Below, in pieces: positions 6,370 through 14,500 of a DNA stretch of 20,276 nucleotides. Numbering within the stretch: the first letter of the stretch is position 1; each line of letters begins with the position of its first letter. A program made the translations under genes and the position numbers. Origin of the DNA: a virus. The notes under the pieces are model-generated. The model made no database searches, was not told where the DNA came from, and saw only the letters and a list, made by a program, of their open reading frames with translations. The stretch is from IMG/VR virus record IMGVR_UViG_3300042691_027090, positions 1 through 20,276 of that record; one strand, 5' to 3'.

Positions 6370-6402
6370 ACCCCGGAGGCTCACACCCTTCCGGGGTTTT
6401 TT
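6370..6402 (+). terminator. Rho-independent terminator
   Basis: ACCCCGGAGG (6370-6379) pairs with CTTCCGGGGT (6388-6397) over ten positions with one G-U pair, around an eight-base loop, followed by a run of six T (6397-6402). It lies 28 bases after the stop of the coiled-coil gene and is the clearest terminator in the window. Confidence 0.9.
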
Positions 6403-6413
6403 CTTTACTACCA

Positions 6414-6788
6414 ATGGGCTACCAACCGCAACACCAACGCCCGTGGGCCACCTCCAGCCCACCCCGCCCGACATTCCCCGAGAACGCCACAGCCTTCCTG
6501 GAGGACTGCGAAGCCTGGTGGGCCTGGTTGAAGGTGGCCACCCCCGAGCAGATCGAAGACGAGCCCGCTTCCGGCCACCGCTGGCTGCGCTCGATGGGCT
6601 GGCAGCCCCCGCACCTCCTGACCCCCGTGGGGATCGGCATGTCCGGGGTCGAACTCATAATTCCGGAGCCCCCGGCGATACCAAAGTCACACCGCGTGCG
6701 GTACATGATGAAAACAGGTATGAACCTCCCTACCAAACCACCCATCATCCCCAAAGGTCAATGCTCCCCTCCTCCACGCGATCCCTGA
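6414..6788 (+). CDS. Hypothetical proline-rich protein, 124 aa
   Basis: ATG 6414 begins 11 bases after the terminator T-tract with no evident Shine-Dalgarno, so expression may rely on read-through. The product is rich in Pro and Trp. It has an acidic helix NATAFLEDCEAWWAWLKVAT, then GHRWLRSMGWQPPHLLTPVG and GVELIIPEPPAIP. The codon choice and lack of membrane segments suggest a genuine soluble protein, but I do not recognise it. The last 28 bases overlap a small membrane-protein frame. Confidence 0.5.
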   Translation: MGYQPQHQRPWATSSPPRPTFPENATAFLEDCEAWWAWLKVATPEQIEDEPASGHRWLRSMGWQPPHLLTPVGIGMSGVELIIPEPPAIPKSHRVRYMMKTGMNLPTKPPIIPKGQCSPPPRDP

Positions 6789-6868
6789 TCTTCGACGCCA
6801 TGTGCGTTATTGCTGTTCTGTTCCCCGTCGTTCTCGCGGCCTACCTTGTTGATCTTTCTCATCGTTAG
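6761..6868 (+). CDS. Small single-pass membrane protein, 35 aa
   Basis: A short frame from ATG 6761 to TAG 6866-6868 encodes a nearly pure membrane helix (MCVIAVLFPVVLAAYLVDLS) flanked by RSLIFD and HR. AAGGT lies four bases upstream and could act as a weak ribosome-binding site. The same frame is open further 5' but only as a shadow of the coiled-coil and proline-rich genes. Small membrane proteins of this size are common in phages and are often missed. Role unknown. Confidence 0.4.
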   Translation: MLPSSTRSLIFDAMCVIAVLFPVVLAAYLVDLSHR

Positions 6869-6883
6869 TGGCAAACTTCCTCC

Positions 6884-7216
6884 ATGGACCGCATCCCTCA
6901 CTTCTTCCCCTTCAGATGCGCCTATGAGATAGGTGTTAACTTCCCGCTGTGCCAAGTCGCCTACACCCGCGTTAACGAACACAAGTACCTACTTGGCGTA
7001 GACAGCACCGCTACACACCCCATCTACACCCGTGTCATGTTTCAAGTAACCATCGACATGGAGTACATTGAAAAGACCTACGAGGAACCCGACGCATGTC
7101 TAGCGGATTTCATGGCAAAGATCATCGAGACCATGAGACGTCGTCTTCGCCCGAACCTCAGCGAAGCGACGCTCAAAAGGTACGCTCCTTGGATGACCTT
7201 GCCCAACTTTTCGTAA
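6884..7216 (+). CDS. Hypothetical protein, 110 aa
   Basis: ATG 6884 follows a 15-base gap. The product begins MDRIPHFFPFRCAYEIGVNF and ends in a basic helical stretch (FMAKIIETMRRRLRPNLSEA). No domain is recognised. Its last 121 bases overlap the beginning of the next frame as drawn, which is unusually long for this genome. Either the next gene starts later or one of the two is not real. The amphipathic pattern and lack of low-complexity sequence favour a real gene. Confidence 0.5.
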   Translation: MDRIPHFFPFRCAYEIGVNFPLCQVAYTRVNEHKYLLGVDSTATHPIYTRVMFQVTIDMEYIEKTYEEPDACLADFMAKIIETMRRRLRPNLSEATLKRYAPWMTLPNFS

Positions 7217-7437
7217 CTGCATCACAATCCCCAACCACCAACCAGCACTTCGCTACAGGCGTGCACGCCGGCCTCGCCGCAATCCTGCAGGAACTGGTCT
7301 CATGCGGCCACTCGATCTGCGCTCACCGCATCGACCGCTTCGACCACAGGTCGCTATGGGAGTTCACAGCCGATCTGGACCGCGTCTCGCGCCTCCCGCT
7401 GCCCCCCGAGGACGAAATCCCCGGTAAGGGCCTGTAG
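7096..7437 (+). CDS. Hypothetical protein upstream of terminase, 113 aa (start uncertain)
   Basis: The region after residue 32 looks convincing (DDLAQLFVTASQSPTT, TGVHAGLAAILQELVSCGHS, HRSLWEFTADLDRV, LPLPPEDEIPGKGL): two helices and an acidic tail. The first 31 residues (MSSGFHGKDHRDHE...) read like out-of-frame sequence and overlap the upstream gene. The true start may be the in-frame TTG at 7189. The stop TAG at 7435-7437 is part of the TAGACT box that precedes the terminase genes. Function unknown. Confidence 0.55.
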   Translation: MSSGFHGKDHRDHETSSSPEPQRSDAQKVRSLDDLAQLFVTASQSPTTNQHFATGVHAGLAAILQELVSCGHSICAHRIDRFDHRSLWEFTADLDRVSRLPLPPEDEIPGKGL

Positions 7438-7440
7438 ACT
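7435..7440 (+). promoter_or_regulatory. Putative -10 box TAGACT before terminase genes
   Basis: TAGACT overlaps the stop codon of the preceding gene and lies 32 bases before GTG 7473. An identical hexamer, also overlapping a stop codon, precedes the holin-like gene (14999-15004). No standard -35 is visible. Confidence 0.45.
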
Positions 7441-7472
7441 CACAGCGGAATGCACCCCTCCAGGGTCTCGCA

Positions 7473-8015
7473 GTGACCGCTGAAATTACCTCTCCACTCA
7501 CCGGGCTTACCGTCAAGCAACAGCTTTGTATCGAGGCCATCATCGAGGGCTGCACGCTGACAGAAGCGGCCCGTCGAGCCGGCGTCACTGGTAAGACCGT
7601 GTGGAACTGGCGTCAGACCGCCCACTTCATGGCGGCGATCGACAGGAAGATGCAGGAGCGCAGCGACGCCTCCGGCACACAAGGATTGACCCTTGTCCCT
7701 GAGTGCATCAAGGTGCTGAAGACGATCATGCAGGATCAGAACGAAGAGGCGGCTGATCGCATCCGCGCGGCCTCGGTCATCATGGCATCCGCGAACACGT
7801 TCAAAGAGCAGCGAGAGCTTGAAACGTACGTCGCTCACCTGGAGGCCCGTCTTCGGGTTATCACCAGTGCCACCAGCAATACCCACATCGAGCGCATCAA
7901 CGAGATGCACGCTGCCGGCGAAAGCGATGAACAGTTTGTCACTCGCCGGGTCACTGGGCTGAAGCAACTCCAGTCCGCCGCTGTCCCCGAGGGCGACGCT
8001 GAGGAAGTTGAGTGA
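7473..8015 (+). CDS. terS: Terminase small subunit
   Basis: The small terminase recognises phage DNA and hands it to the large subunit for packaging. Residues 27-48 (CTLTEAARRAGVTGKTVWNW) form a clear helix-turn-helix of the kind found at the N-terminus of small terminases. The rest is helical, with a probable oligomerisation coiled coil at about 105-135 (FKEQRELETYVAHLEARLR). Length (180 aa) is normal. Its position immediately before the large subunit confirms the call. GTG 7473 is the start; an eight-codon ORF (ATG 7450) ends in a TGA that overlaps this GTG and may couple translation. The stop overlaps the GTG of the next gene (GTGA). Confidence 0.85.
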   Translation: MTAEITSPLTGLTVKQQLCIEAIIEGCTLTEAARRAGVTGKTVWNWRQTAHFMAAIDRKMQERSDASGTQGLTLVPECIKVLKTIMQDQNEEAADRIRAASVIMASANTFKEQRELETYVAHLEARLRVITSATSNTHIERINEMHAAGESDEQFVTRRVTGLKQLQSAAVPEGDAEEVE

Positions 8016-9508
8016 GAGTAGGCCAGTCTCTAAAAGTTCGCATTGCGAAACTAGAGGCTGAGATCAGCCGGCACGAGGAGGCAGCGCTCTCGCACGCCAG
8101 TGCCAAGCTTGTCACCACGCTCCCCTCCGTCAAAGACTGGGAAAAGTTCGCACCGCTTACATGGATCAAAACCGGCGACGAAGCCGGCGCCTCCGTTGAG
8201 CAGTTCCACCCCTATGATTTCCAGAAAGAATTTATCGCGCGACTGCATGTCTCGCAGACGATCCAGGTACTGAAGTCTCGTCAGATCGGTATCTCTGAAG
8301 TTATATGTAACTACCTGCTTAACCGTGCGCTAACTGAACCCGGCTTCACCGCAGTAATTGTATCTAAAACCGGGGACGACTCCGCAGAACTCGCCAAACG
8401 GGTCCGCTTCATGGCGGAATCGATTAAAGGCGAGAAACTGATATGGCTTTCCAACAGCGATAGGCGGCTCTCTTGGAAAGGGCGCGGAACGCTCCATTTC
8501 ATTAACGCAACTGGCAGAGGAGCCCGTGGTATCCCGGCTTGTTCTGTCCTCTTCCTGGACGAAGCGGCCTTCATCGAAGGTGTCAAGGACATCTATCAAG
8601 GCGCCAGCCCCTCGCTGATGAAGCTGGGCAAGGCCGGCAAGATCATCATCGTCTCCACCCCCGACATGGAGGCGGATTGGTACGGTGAGATGTGGACGGA
8701 CGGGCTCCCGTCTGACTGGTACGACTACGTCGAACGTCGTGACTTCGAAGGGCTGCAAGCTGTCCTGGATGAGGTTGAGAAAGAAGACCACTGGACCCGC
8801 ATCGCGCTCCACTACTCGATGCACCCCGAGTACGGTGCCGATCCCGAGTGGCCTGAGCGCTACCGCAAGCTGCGCAAGCTGACGAAGAACCAGTGGGCGG
8901 CTGAGTTTGATCTCAAGTTTGGGGCCACCGGCAACGCCATTTACCCGAGTGATCTTGTTAAGAAGGTTTCAGTCGGCCGTTTGTCCGAATGTGGTATGGC
9001 GAACCGCGTGTACTCGATGGGGGTTGACCCCAACGGGGGCGGGGATGACTATTTCACCGCGATCGTCTTGGACATCACATCCAAACCCTGCAGTGTCGCC
9101 GCCATATACCGGGAGCACAATAGGTCTACTCCATACAGTGTTAAGAAAGTCAATGATCTCATCGAAAGCTACATGCCGTCCAAGGTGATCATCGAAAAGA
9201 ACTCGATGGGCATCACCGTCTCTGAAGCCATCGCCTTACAGAACACAGGATATGAAATTGAGCTTGTCTATATGTCCGATGTCATCAAGAACGCGATCAC
9301 TGATCGCACTCTGTACATGATGGAGGATGATGATCTCATTTTCCCGGATGGCATTATCGCAACAGAGCATCGAGCATTCCGCAAGGATGAGAAGGGCAAG
9401 CGGAGCGCGGGGGGTTCACATCATGATGATACCGTTATAGGGGTGGCCCTCGCCGCCATGGCTGCGCCAGGATCGGTGGATCTCCTCGGGTTCCTGAAGG
9501 CTGCGTGA
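8012..9508 (+). CDS. terL: Terminase large subunit
   Basis: This is the ATP-driven DNA-packaging motor and headful or site-specific nuclease. The ATPase domain shows a variant Walker A at residues 88-95 (LKSRQIGIS), Walker B at 178-184 (SVLFLDEAAF, catalytic E184), and a coupling motif IIIVSTPD around 211-218. The C-terminal RNase H-like nuclease shows its acidic residues in YSMGVDPNGGGDDYF (D339), KVIIEKNSMG (E395) and HHDDTVIG (D472/D473). At 498 aa it is full length. GTG 8012 overlaps the TGA of the small subunit, and GAGGAAG upstream supports it. A repeat array follows. The family assignment is secure; the packaging type cannot be deduced by eye. Confidence 0.95.
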   Translation: MRVGQSLKVRIAKLEAEISRHEEAALSHASAKLVTTLPSVKDWEKFAPLTWIKTGDEAGASVEQFHPYDFQKEFIARLHVSQTIQVLKSRQIGISEVICNYLLNRALTEPGFTAVIVSKTGDDSAELAKRVRFMAESIKGEKLIWLSNSDRRLSWKGRGTLHFINATGRGARGIPACSVLFLDEAAFIEGVKDIYQGASPSLMKLGKAGKIIIVSTPDMEADWYGEMWTDGLPSDWYDYVERRDFEGLQAVLDEVEKEDHWTRIALHYSMHPEYGADPEWPERYRKLRKLTKNQWAAEFDLKFGATGNAIYPSDLVKKVSVGRLSECGMANRVYSMGVDPNGGGDDYFTAIVLDITSKPCSVAAIYREHNRSTPYSVKKVNDLIESYMPSKVIIEKNSMGITVSEAIALQNTGYEIELVYMSDVIKNAITDRTLYMMEDDDLIFPDGIIATEHRAFRKDEKGKRSAGGSHHDDTVIGVALAAMAAPGSVDLLGFLKAA

Positions 9509-9524
9509 CAGAATCCGCATGGTG

Positions 9525-9666
9525 ACCCTACACAACCGTCCATACCCCTACAAAACCGACCGCAACCCCGCAAAACCGACTGGAACCCTCAGAAAGCGCA
9601 CACTCCCACCCCTCAGAAACCGACCGAAACCCTGCAAAACCGACCGAAACCCTCAGAAAACGCGGA
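9525..9666 (+). repeat. Array of about seven degenerate 20-bp direct repeats
   Basis: Between the terminase and portal genes lie consecutive units starting near 9525, 9544, 9565, 9585, 9608, 9629 and 9649. They approximate ACCCTNCAAAACCGACCGAA; for instance 9629-9648 matches fully and 9565-9584 closely. Units 4 and 7 are more diverged (ACCCTCAGAAA...). The strand is strongly A/C-biased. No frame through it is convincingly coding. Likely roles are a protein-binding site, such as a packaging site for the terminase next door, or a replication iteron. Confidence 0.85.
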
Positions 9667-9669
9667 TCC

Positions 9670-9683
9670 CCCCGAGCACGGGG
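9670..9683 (+). other. Short GC hairpin after repeat array
   Basis: CCCCG (9670-9674) and CGGGG (9679-9683) can form a five-pair stem with a four-base loop. No T-tract follows, so it is at best a weak terminator or a processing signal. It sits one base before the promoter-like box of the portal gene. Confidence 0.35.
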
Positions 9684-9684
9684 C

Positions 9685-9698
9685 TACTCTGATACCAT
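9685..9698 (+). promoter_or_regulatory. Putative portal promoter boxes TACTCT / TGATACCAT
   Basis: TACTCT (9685-9690) fits the TAnnCT pattern seen before other late genes. It is followed by TACCAT (9693-9698), which has a TG two bases upstream in extended -10 style. The portal GTG is at 9711, so the leader would be only a few bases long. Confidence 0.4.
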
Positions 9699-9710
9699 CA
9701 GCAATCCAGT

Positions 9711-11567
9711 GTGGAACAACAGTCTTCCGCCATTACCGCAAACTCCACGAATGCTGACATTCGCGCGGATGGGGAAGATGCACGCAGTGACGGTGCCCTG
9801 GTAAACGCCCTCACGGGTATGGGTGTCTACGGGAAGGACAAGACCCAGCACACCCGGATCAACTTCTCCCCGATGTTGTCGCATCCGGAGTTGGAAGCTC
9901 TCTACACGATCGGGCTGCCCCGGCGTTATGTCGACGCAATCGCCGACGCAGTCCTAAAACACAGAGCAACTATTACCCTTGGTGGGGATAAGTCTGAAAA
10001 AGAAGTCGATCAGATCAAGAACTTTGAAGCGTATCTCAAAGATCTCAAGGTCTACCGCAAGTATGCAGAAGCCATCCGCCTGCAGAGGTTGTATGGCGGG
10101 TCCACCCTTATCATCCTCGCCGACGATGGGATCGAAGACTTCTCCCAGCCCCTCAACGAGAACAACATACGTTCCATTCGCGGACTTTGTGCGCTCTCGC
10201 GTCACGAAATCTTCCCTCTCGACCTCTCCGTCATGGACTGGGAAAGCCCTGAACTTTATCGAATCACCACGAATAAGAAGCTTGATCCTTCTCAAACGGC
10301 GCCTGTAACCAATCTGGAGATCCACGCCTCACGTGTGATCCGCTTCGACGGGCTTTATCTCCCCTGGAATCAACGTCAAAAGAACAACGGCTGGGGGCAA
10401 GCACCTCTCCAGGTGGTGTTTAACGCCTGGCGCACTTACGAAAGCGCAATCCGTGGGCTGGAGAACACTATCACCGATGGTTCAGTCTTCTGGCATAAAA
10501 TCCCCGGCATGATGAACATGGTCAAGGCGGGTAACTCCGCTGTGCTCATGAAGCGGATGGAGATCAACAATCTCGCCCGCTCTGTCTACGGAGGGATGCT
10601 GCTCGACAAAGACGAAGAGATTGGCTTCTCTGAGCGCACGCTGGCCAACATGACAGCAGCGACGACCCCCTTTGCGGAGTACATGCAGGCGACCACAGGC
10701 TGGCCCGCTTCGATCCTCATGGGCACAAGCCCTGGCGGTTTAGGTAAAGAAGGTCGCTTTGAAGAACGTATATGGGCGTCCCTTGTCGAAGACTGGCAGA
10801 CTGTCTATTGCCAGGAGCCCCTCTCCGACCTCTTCCGCATCCTGATGCTGGCCAAGGACGGCCCCATGGGCGGGAAAGAGCCAGACTCCTGGGAGATCTC
10901 CTTCCCCTCGGTCTTCACAGAGACAGAGCTTGAACAGATAGAGGTGCGCAAAGGGCAGGCTGAAGTGGATCAGATTTACGCCGGCCTCACGGTCATTAAC
11001 CCACTGGAGATCCGCACCAACCGCTTCGGCGCGACCGAGTACAGCAGCGAAACCGTGCTCGATGAAAATGTATCCGCCCAGATGGAGATGCAGGCGGATG
11101 CCACGTTTGAGAGCAATATGAACCAGCTTCAGTCGCAGTCCCTGGCGGCTCAGGGCCTCGGGCCGGACGGTGCTCCTATCCCCGACCCCAACGCTCCCCC
11201 ACCGGGCGAGGATCCTGCTGCAGCGCCCTCGGGGGGATCGGAACCCGCAGCGGCCAAGCCCAAGGCGGCGAAGAAGACCGACTCAAACGAAATCATTGTA
11301 AAACAGATAGGTGATATGACCATGGTCCGCCGCGACGATGCCCCCGAGGGCGATCTGACAGCACTCACACTTAGCGGCCCTCACAATGCCCGCAGGCTGA
11401 CAATGTACAAATCCCGCATCCAGACAAATACGGACGCAAAACCGGTGATTCTGGCGGGGCCTCAGGTAACTGGGTTCGCTTCCATGCGGGCCGCCCGCCG
11501 AGGTTTGGCTGCTTTCCTCCCTCCCCAGACTGTCTTCACGCTTTCCGTATCCCCCGAGGCCGATTGA
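9711..11567 (+). CDS. Portal protein (DUF1073-like)
   Basis: Portal proteins form the dodecameric ring at the capsid vertex through which DNA enters and leaves. The N-terminal 450 residues match the DUF1073 portal family: GLPRRYVDAIADAVLKHRAT, then KYAEAIRLQRLYGGSTLIIL at about 117-136, later ASILMGTSPGGLGKEGRF. Residues about 482-524 form a Pro/Ala-rich linker (GAPIPDPNAPPPGEDP). An extra C-terminal segment of about 90 residues (NARRLTMYKSRIQ..., ...ASMRAARRGLAAFLPP) is unassigned. There is no sign of the anti-CBASS nuclease domain sometimes linked with this family. GTG 9711 is the start and lacks a Shine-Dalgarno. The stop overlaps the next gene by one base. Its place after the terminase agrees with the assignment. 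Confidence 0.88.
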   Translation: MEQQSSAITANSTNADIRADGEDARSDGALVNALTGMGVYGKDKTQHTRINFSPMLSHPELEALYTIGLPRRYVDAIADAVLKHRATITLGGDKSEKEVDQIKNFEAYLKDLKVYRKYAEAIRLQRLYGGSTLIILADDGIEDFSQPLNENNIRSIRGLCALSRHEIFPLDLSVMDWESPELYRITTNKKLDPSQTAPVTNLEIHASRVIRFDGLYLPWNQRQKNNGWGQAPLQVVFNAWRTYESAIRGLENTITDGSVFWHKIPGMMNMVKAGNSAVLMKRMEINNLARSVYGGMLLDKDEEIGFSERTLANMTAATTPFAEYMQATTGWPASILMGTSPGGLGKEGRFEERIWASLVEDWQTVYCQEPLSDLFRILMLAKDGPMGGKEPDSWEISFPSVFTETELEQIEVRKGQAEVDQIYAGLTVINPLEIRTNRFGATEYSSETVLDENVSAQMEMQADATFESNMNQLQSQSLAAQGLGPDGAPIPDPNAPPPGEDPAAAPSGGSEPAAAKPKAAKKTDSNEIIVKQIGDMTMVRRDDAPEGDLTALTLSGPHNARRLTMYKSRIQTNTDAKPVILAGPQVTGFASMRAARRGLAAFLPPQTVFTLSVSPEAD

Positions 11568-14500
11568 TGGACAATATCCGTGCCGCCGCCTATCTTCACA
11601 CCCGGATTCGCCTCGACGCGAAGCGCAAGACTTCGTCTACGATTAAATGTAAGCCGCCGAATAAAGTATGTGGGCGCCGCTGCATCCCTCCTTCCTGGGA
11701 TTGCCGCCTGAAAGGGGAAGGTCATGACACACATCAGCGGGCTACTGGGTTCGATCCACTAAGCGGCGCCGCCAACATTCAGCGTGGTGTGAAGCGCGTC
11801 GCCAAAGGCGTGGTCACAGGCAATGTCTCCGAAGTGGAAGGCGGCACCCGCGCGATCAAACGCGGCATCGTCAAAGCCACTCCCGGTGACATCGAGAAGA
11901 AGAAGAAAGTCCGCGAGACTCTCGACAAGAACACCCGCAACATCACCATCGGCCTTGCTTTAGTCACTGGTGGCTTTGCCCTGCACAACGTGATGAAGCG
12001 CGGCTGGCCGGCTTATGCCAATGGCCCTGGCCGGCAGTTGGATGACAGCGTCCGCGCAGGGGTCTCTGCAGTCATGGACCGTGTCCCTGGTGTAGGCGGA
12101 ATCCGCGCTGAGCAACGCAGGGCTGCTGAAGGTGCGGCCCTGGCCACCTCCTATCGCATCAACGTCACTCAGCAGAGTGGCCCTGATGCGCTGACGCAGC
12201 AAGCCGCTGAAGTCCCCGGCACCATCCGCAACGGTGGGTACGGGAATGCCAGCAGGCAGAAGGTGGGGCAGGCCCTCAACGACGCTGAGCGTGAGGCCCA
12301 GGCCGGCGGCTACCCCGAGGACGAATGGAAGCGCGTCAGCCGCGAGAAGATGTGGTCTGCCACGGTTGCCGGCCGTAGCGTGTTCGCTGATGACGCGACG
12401 TACCAGTTCCTTGCCCAGCAGCACGGCCTCGCTGGGCAACGCACCGGCATCTTGAGGGATGACATCAAGTTCCTGGAACAGCGCATCGCCGGCAGCCTCT
12501 CGCTTCAATCCAGAGCACTGCGCCAGGACGCGGTCAATCAAGGTTTTGCGATTAGCGCCAACGGCAGAGGCCAAGGTGGTAAGCGGGCTCAAGCCAAAGC
12601 TCAGTATCTCGACCAGATCATCAACCGGGACTTCGCTGGCGCTCCAGTGCAGTTCCAGAACTCCCTGCGCACGCAGCTTAAAACACTGCTTGATGCGCCC
12701 GATGGGCATGACTTCAGCAGCGAAGCCAGGGCTGTCTACCGTGACACGCTCAATCAGTTCGACGCTCACTTCAAATCCATTGCGGATTTCGCCGCTGTGC
12801 CCTCTGGTGATCGCGTTCGCCCTGAGCAGCGCAATCTGGTGGAGCACATGAACATTGGGCACGCCCAAGCGCTGCACACCCGCATGCAGGGCAACCTTCG
12901 CGACATCCAGATCGCCGGCCCTAGCCACGCGGAGTTTACACAAAAGTACGTCTTCGACACCAAAGTCAACGGTCGCCCGACATCTTCCCCCTCCAACCGC
13001 GTCATTGTCTCGGCGGCCTCGGAGATGTCCGGCCAGGCGTACACCAATGTCAACGCCGCGAGGGATTACCTTATCGGCCAGGGCTATTCCAAGCTGAGCA
13101 GGGTCGCTCCGGCGGAAGCCCCTACCCCTCCTCCGGCCCCCACCCCTGGCTCCAGGCCCCGGCGCAACAGGCGTGTCCAGCGGTCGTATAACGACATCGT
13201 GGCAATGTTGACTCGCGGAGGGCTCTCCCCCGAGGCCGCCCAGACGGAAGCTCGCAGGATCATCGAACGGCGTGGGGATGCTGATGATGAGACGTTCAAC
13301 GTCTACATGGCAACCTATTTGGCTCAACTGCAGCGCCTCGATGCTGGCAAAGGCAAGCCGTGCGGGGAGAGCTACATCCCCAAAGCGCACAAGTGCGGGA
13401 AGCAGTCTGTAGCCGCCTCTGCAAAGCGCACTGAAGTGCTTTCGGATAAGCACGACGCGAAGTACCGCGCGAGGATGCTGGGTAGTCTGATCGCCCGTGT
13501 GGGGCTGACTGCAGGCGCAGGCATTCTTGCGTACAAGGCAGCGGAAGATATGCTTGAAAACGGGCACAAGTATAGTAGTGATCAAATGAAAGGTGCCTTC
13601 TACACAACTATCGGGCTCAGTGCTATCGCCGCTGTCGGGGTTGGCAGCATCCTCCGCGAACAGAAAGTAACCAAAAACTCCAAGCAACTCACTGCTGAGA
13701 TCGAGAAGCTCAAAGCCGCCAAAGGTGTAGAGCCTGAAACCATCGACAAGGTCAATAAGTTCATTACTGAGACGGACATGGACGTGCAACGTGTAGGCGC
13801 GATGTACGTTCTCATGGGTATGGGTGGGTACTTCACCACTGATCAGCCCAATCGTGTCCACACAATCGGGGGTTCGCCTACTCACGACCGCACCTACAAC
13901 AGCAAAGACCCTATCGACGCGCTCGATAACGGGCTTAATCGGTATATGCAGGATCGCGCTAAGCTCTCCCCACGCCAACAGGACGCACGTAACATCAAAG
14001 ACCTGGACACCATGAAGCGCAACTTCAGCGTGGCCGGCTACGTCGGCAACTCCAAAGCCGCGTCCACCGCCATTACCCTGCACGAAATCGGCCACGCCAT
14101 CCACTACAGGGGTGATTTTGCTACTCCTGTCTCCGTCACGGTCAAAGGCAAGAAGTACGAAGGTGATGAACTCCAGGCCGAACTCATGCGCTCTTCCAGC
14201 ATCTACGGGCAGAGCGACATCCGTAAGGCGGCTCGTCCTGCTGCTGGTGATTACTACTCCCAAGGCAACCGTCTGGAGACTTTCACCGAAAACTTCGTGC
14301 TCTACGCCGCCAACGGCAAAAACATGAAGGAACAGTTTCCCGTATCTTACGCATGGACTAAGGCTACTGTAGACTATTCCCTGTCGAAACCTGCAGCTAA
14401 GCCCGCTCGCCCCATGGCGGACGTGATCGAGGAACTCGCGGCAGGCGCGGAACGTTTTGATCCTAAGAAAACACAGCGCAAACCCAAAACCGTGGCTAAG

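Noticed and set aside
7440-7967. 175-codon minus-strand frame opposite the small terminase
   Set aside because: The plus strand encodes a clear helix-turn-helix protein coupled to the large terminase, so the antisense frame is a shadow.
9525-9666. Repeat array as a CRISPR
   Set aside because: Units are degenerate, contiguous and have no unique spacers; there are no cas genes.
9711-11567. Anti-CBASS nuclease fused to the portal
   Set aside because: The DUF1073 family is sometimes annotated with Acb1, but no nuclease HxT/HxS pair is evident in the C-terminal extension.
11745-11765. GGTTCGATCC resembling a tRNA T-arm
   Set aside because: It lies inside a coding gene and no acceptor stem, anticodon arm or CCA end could be placed around it.
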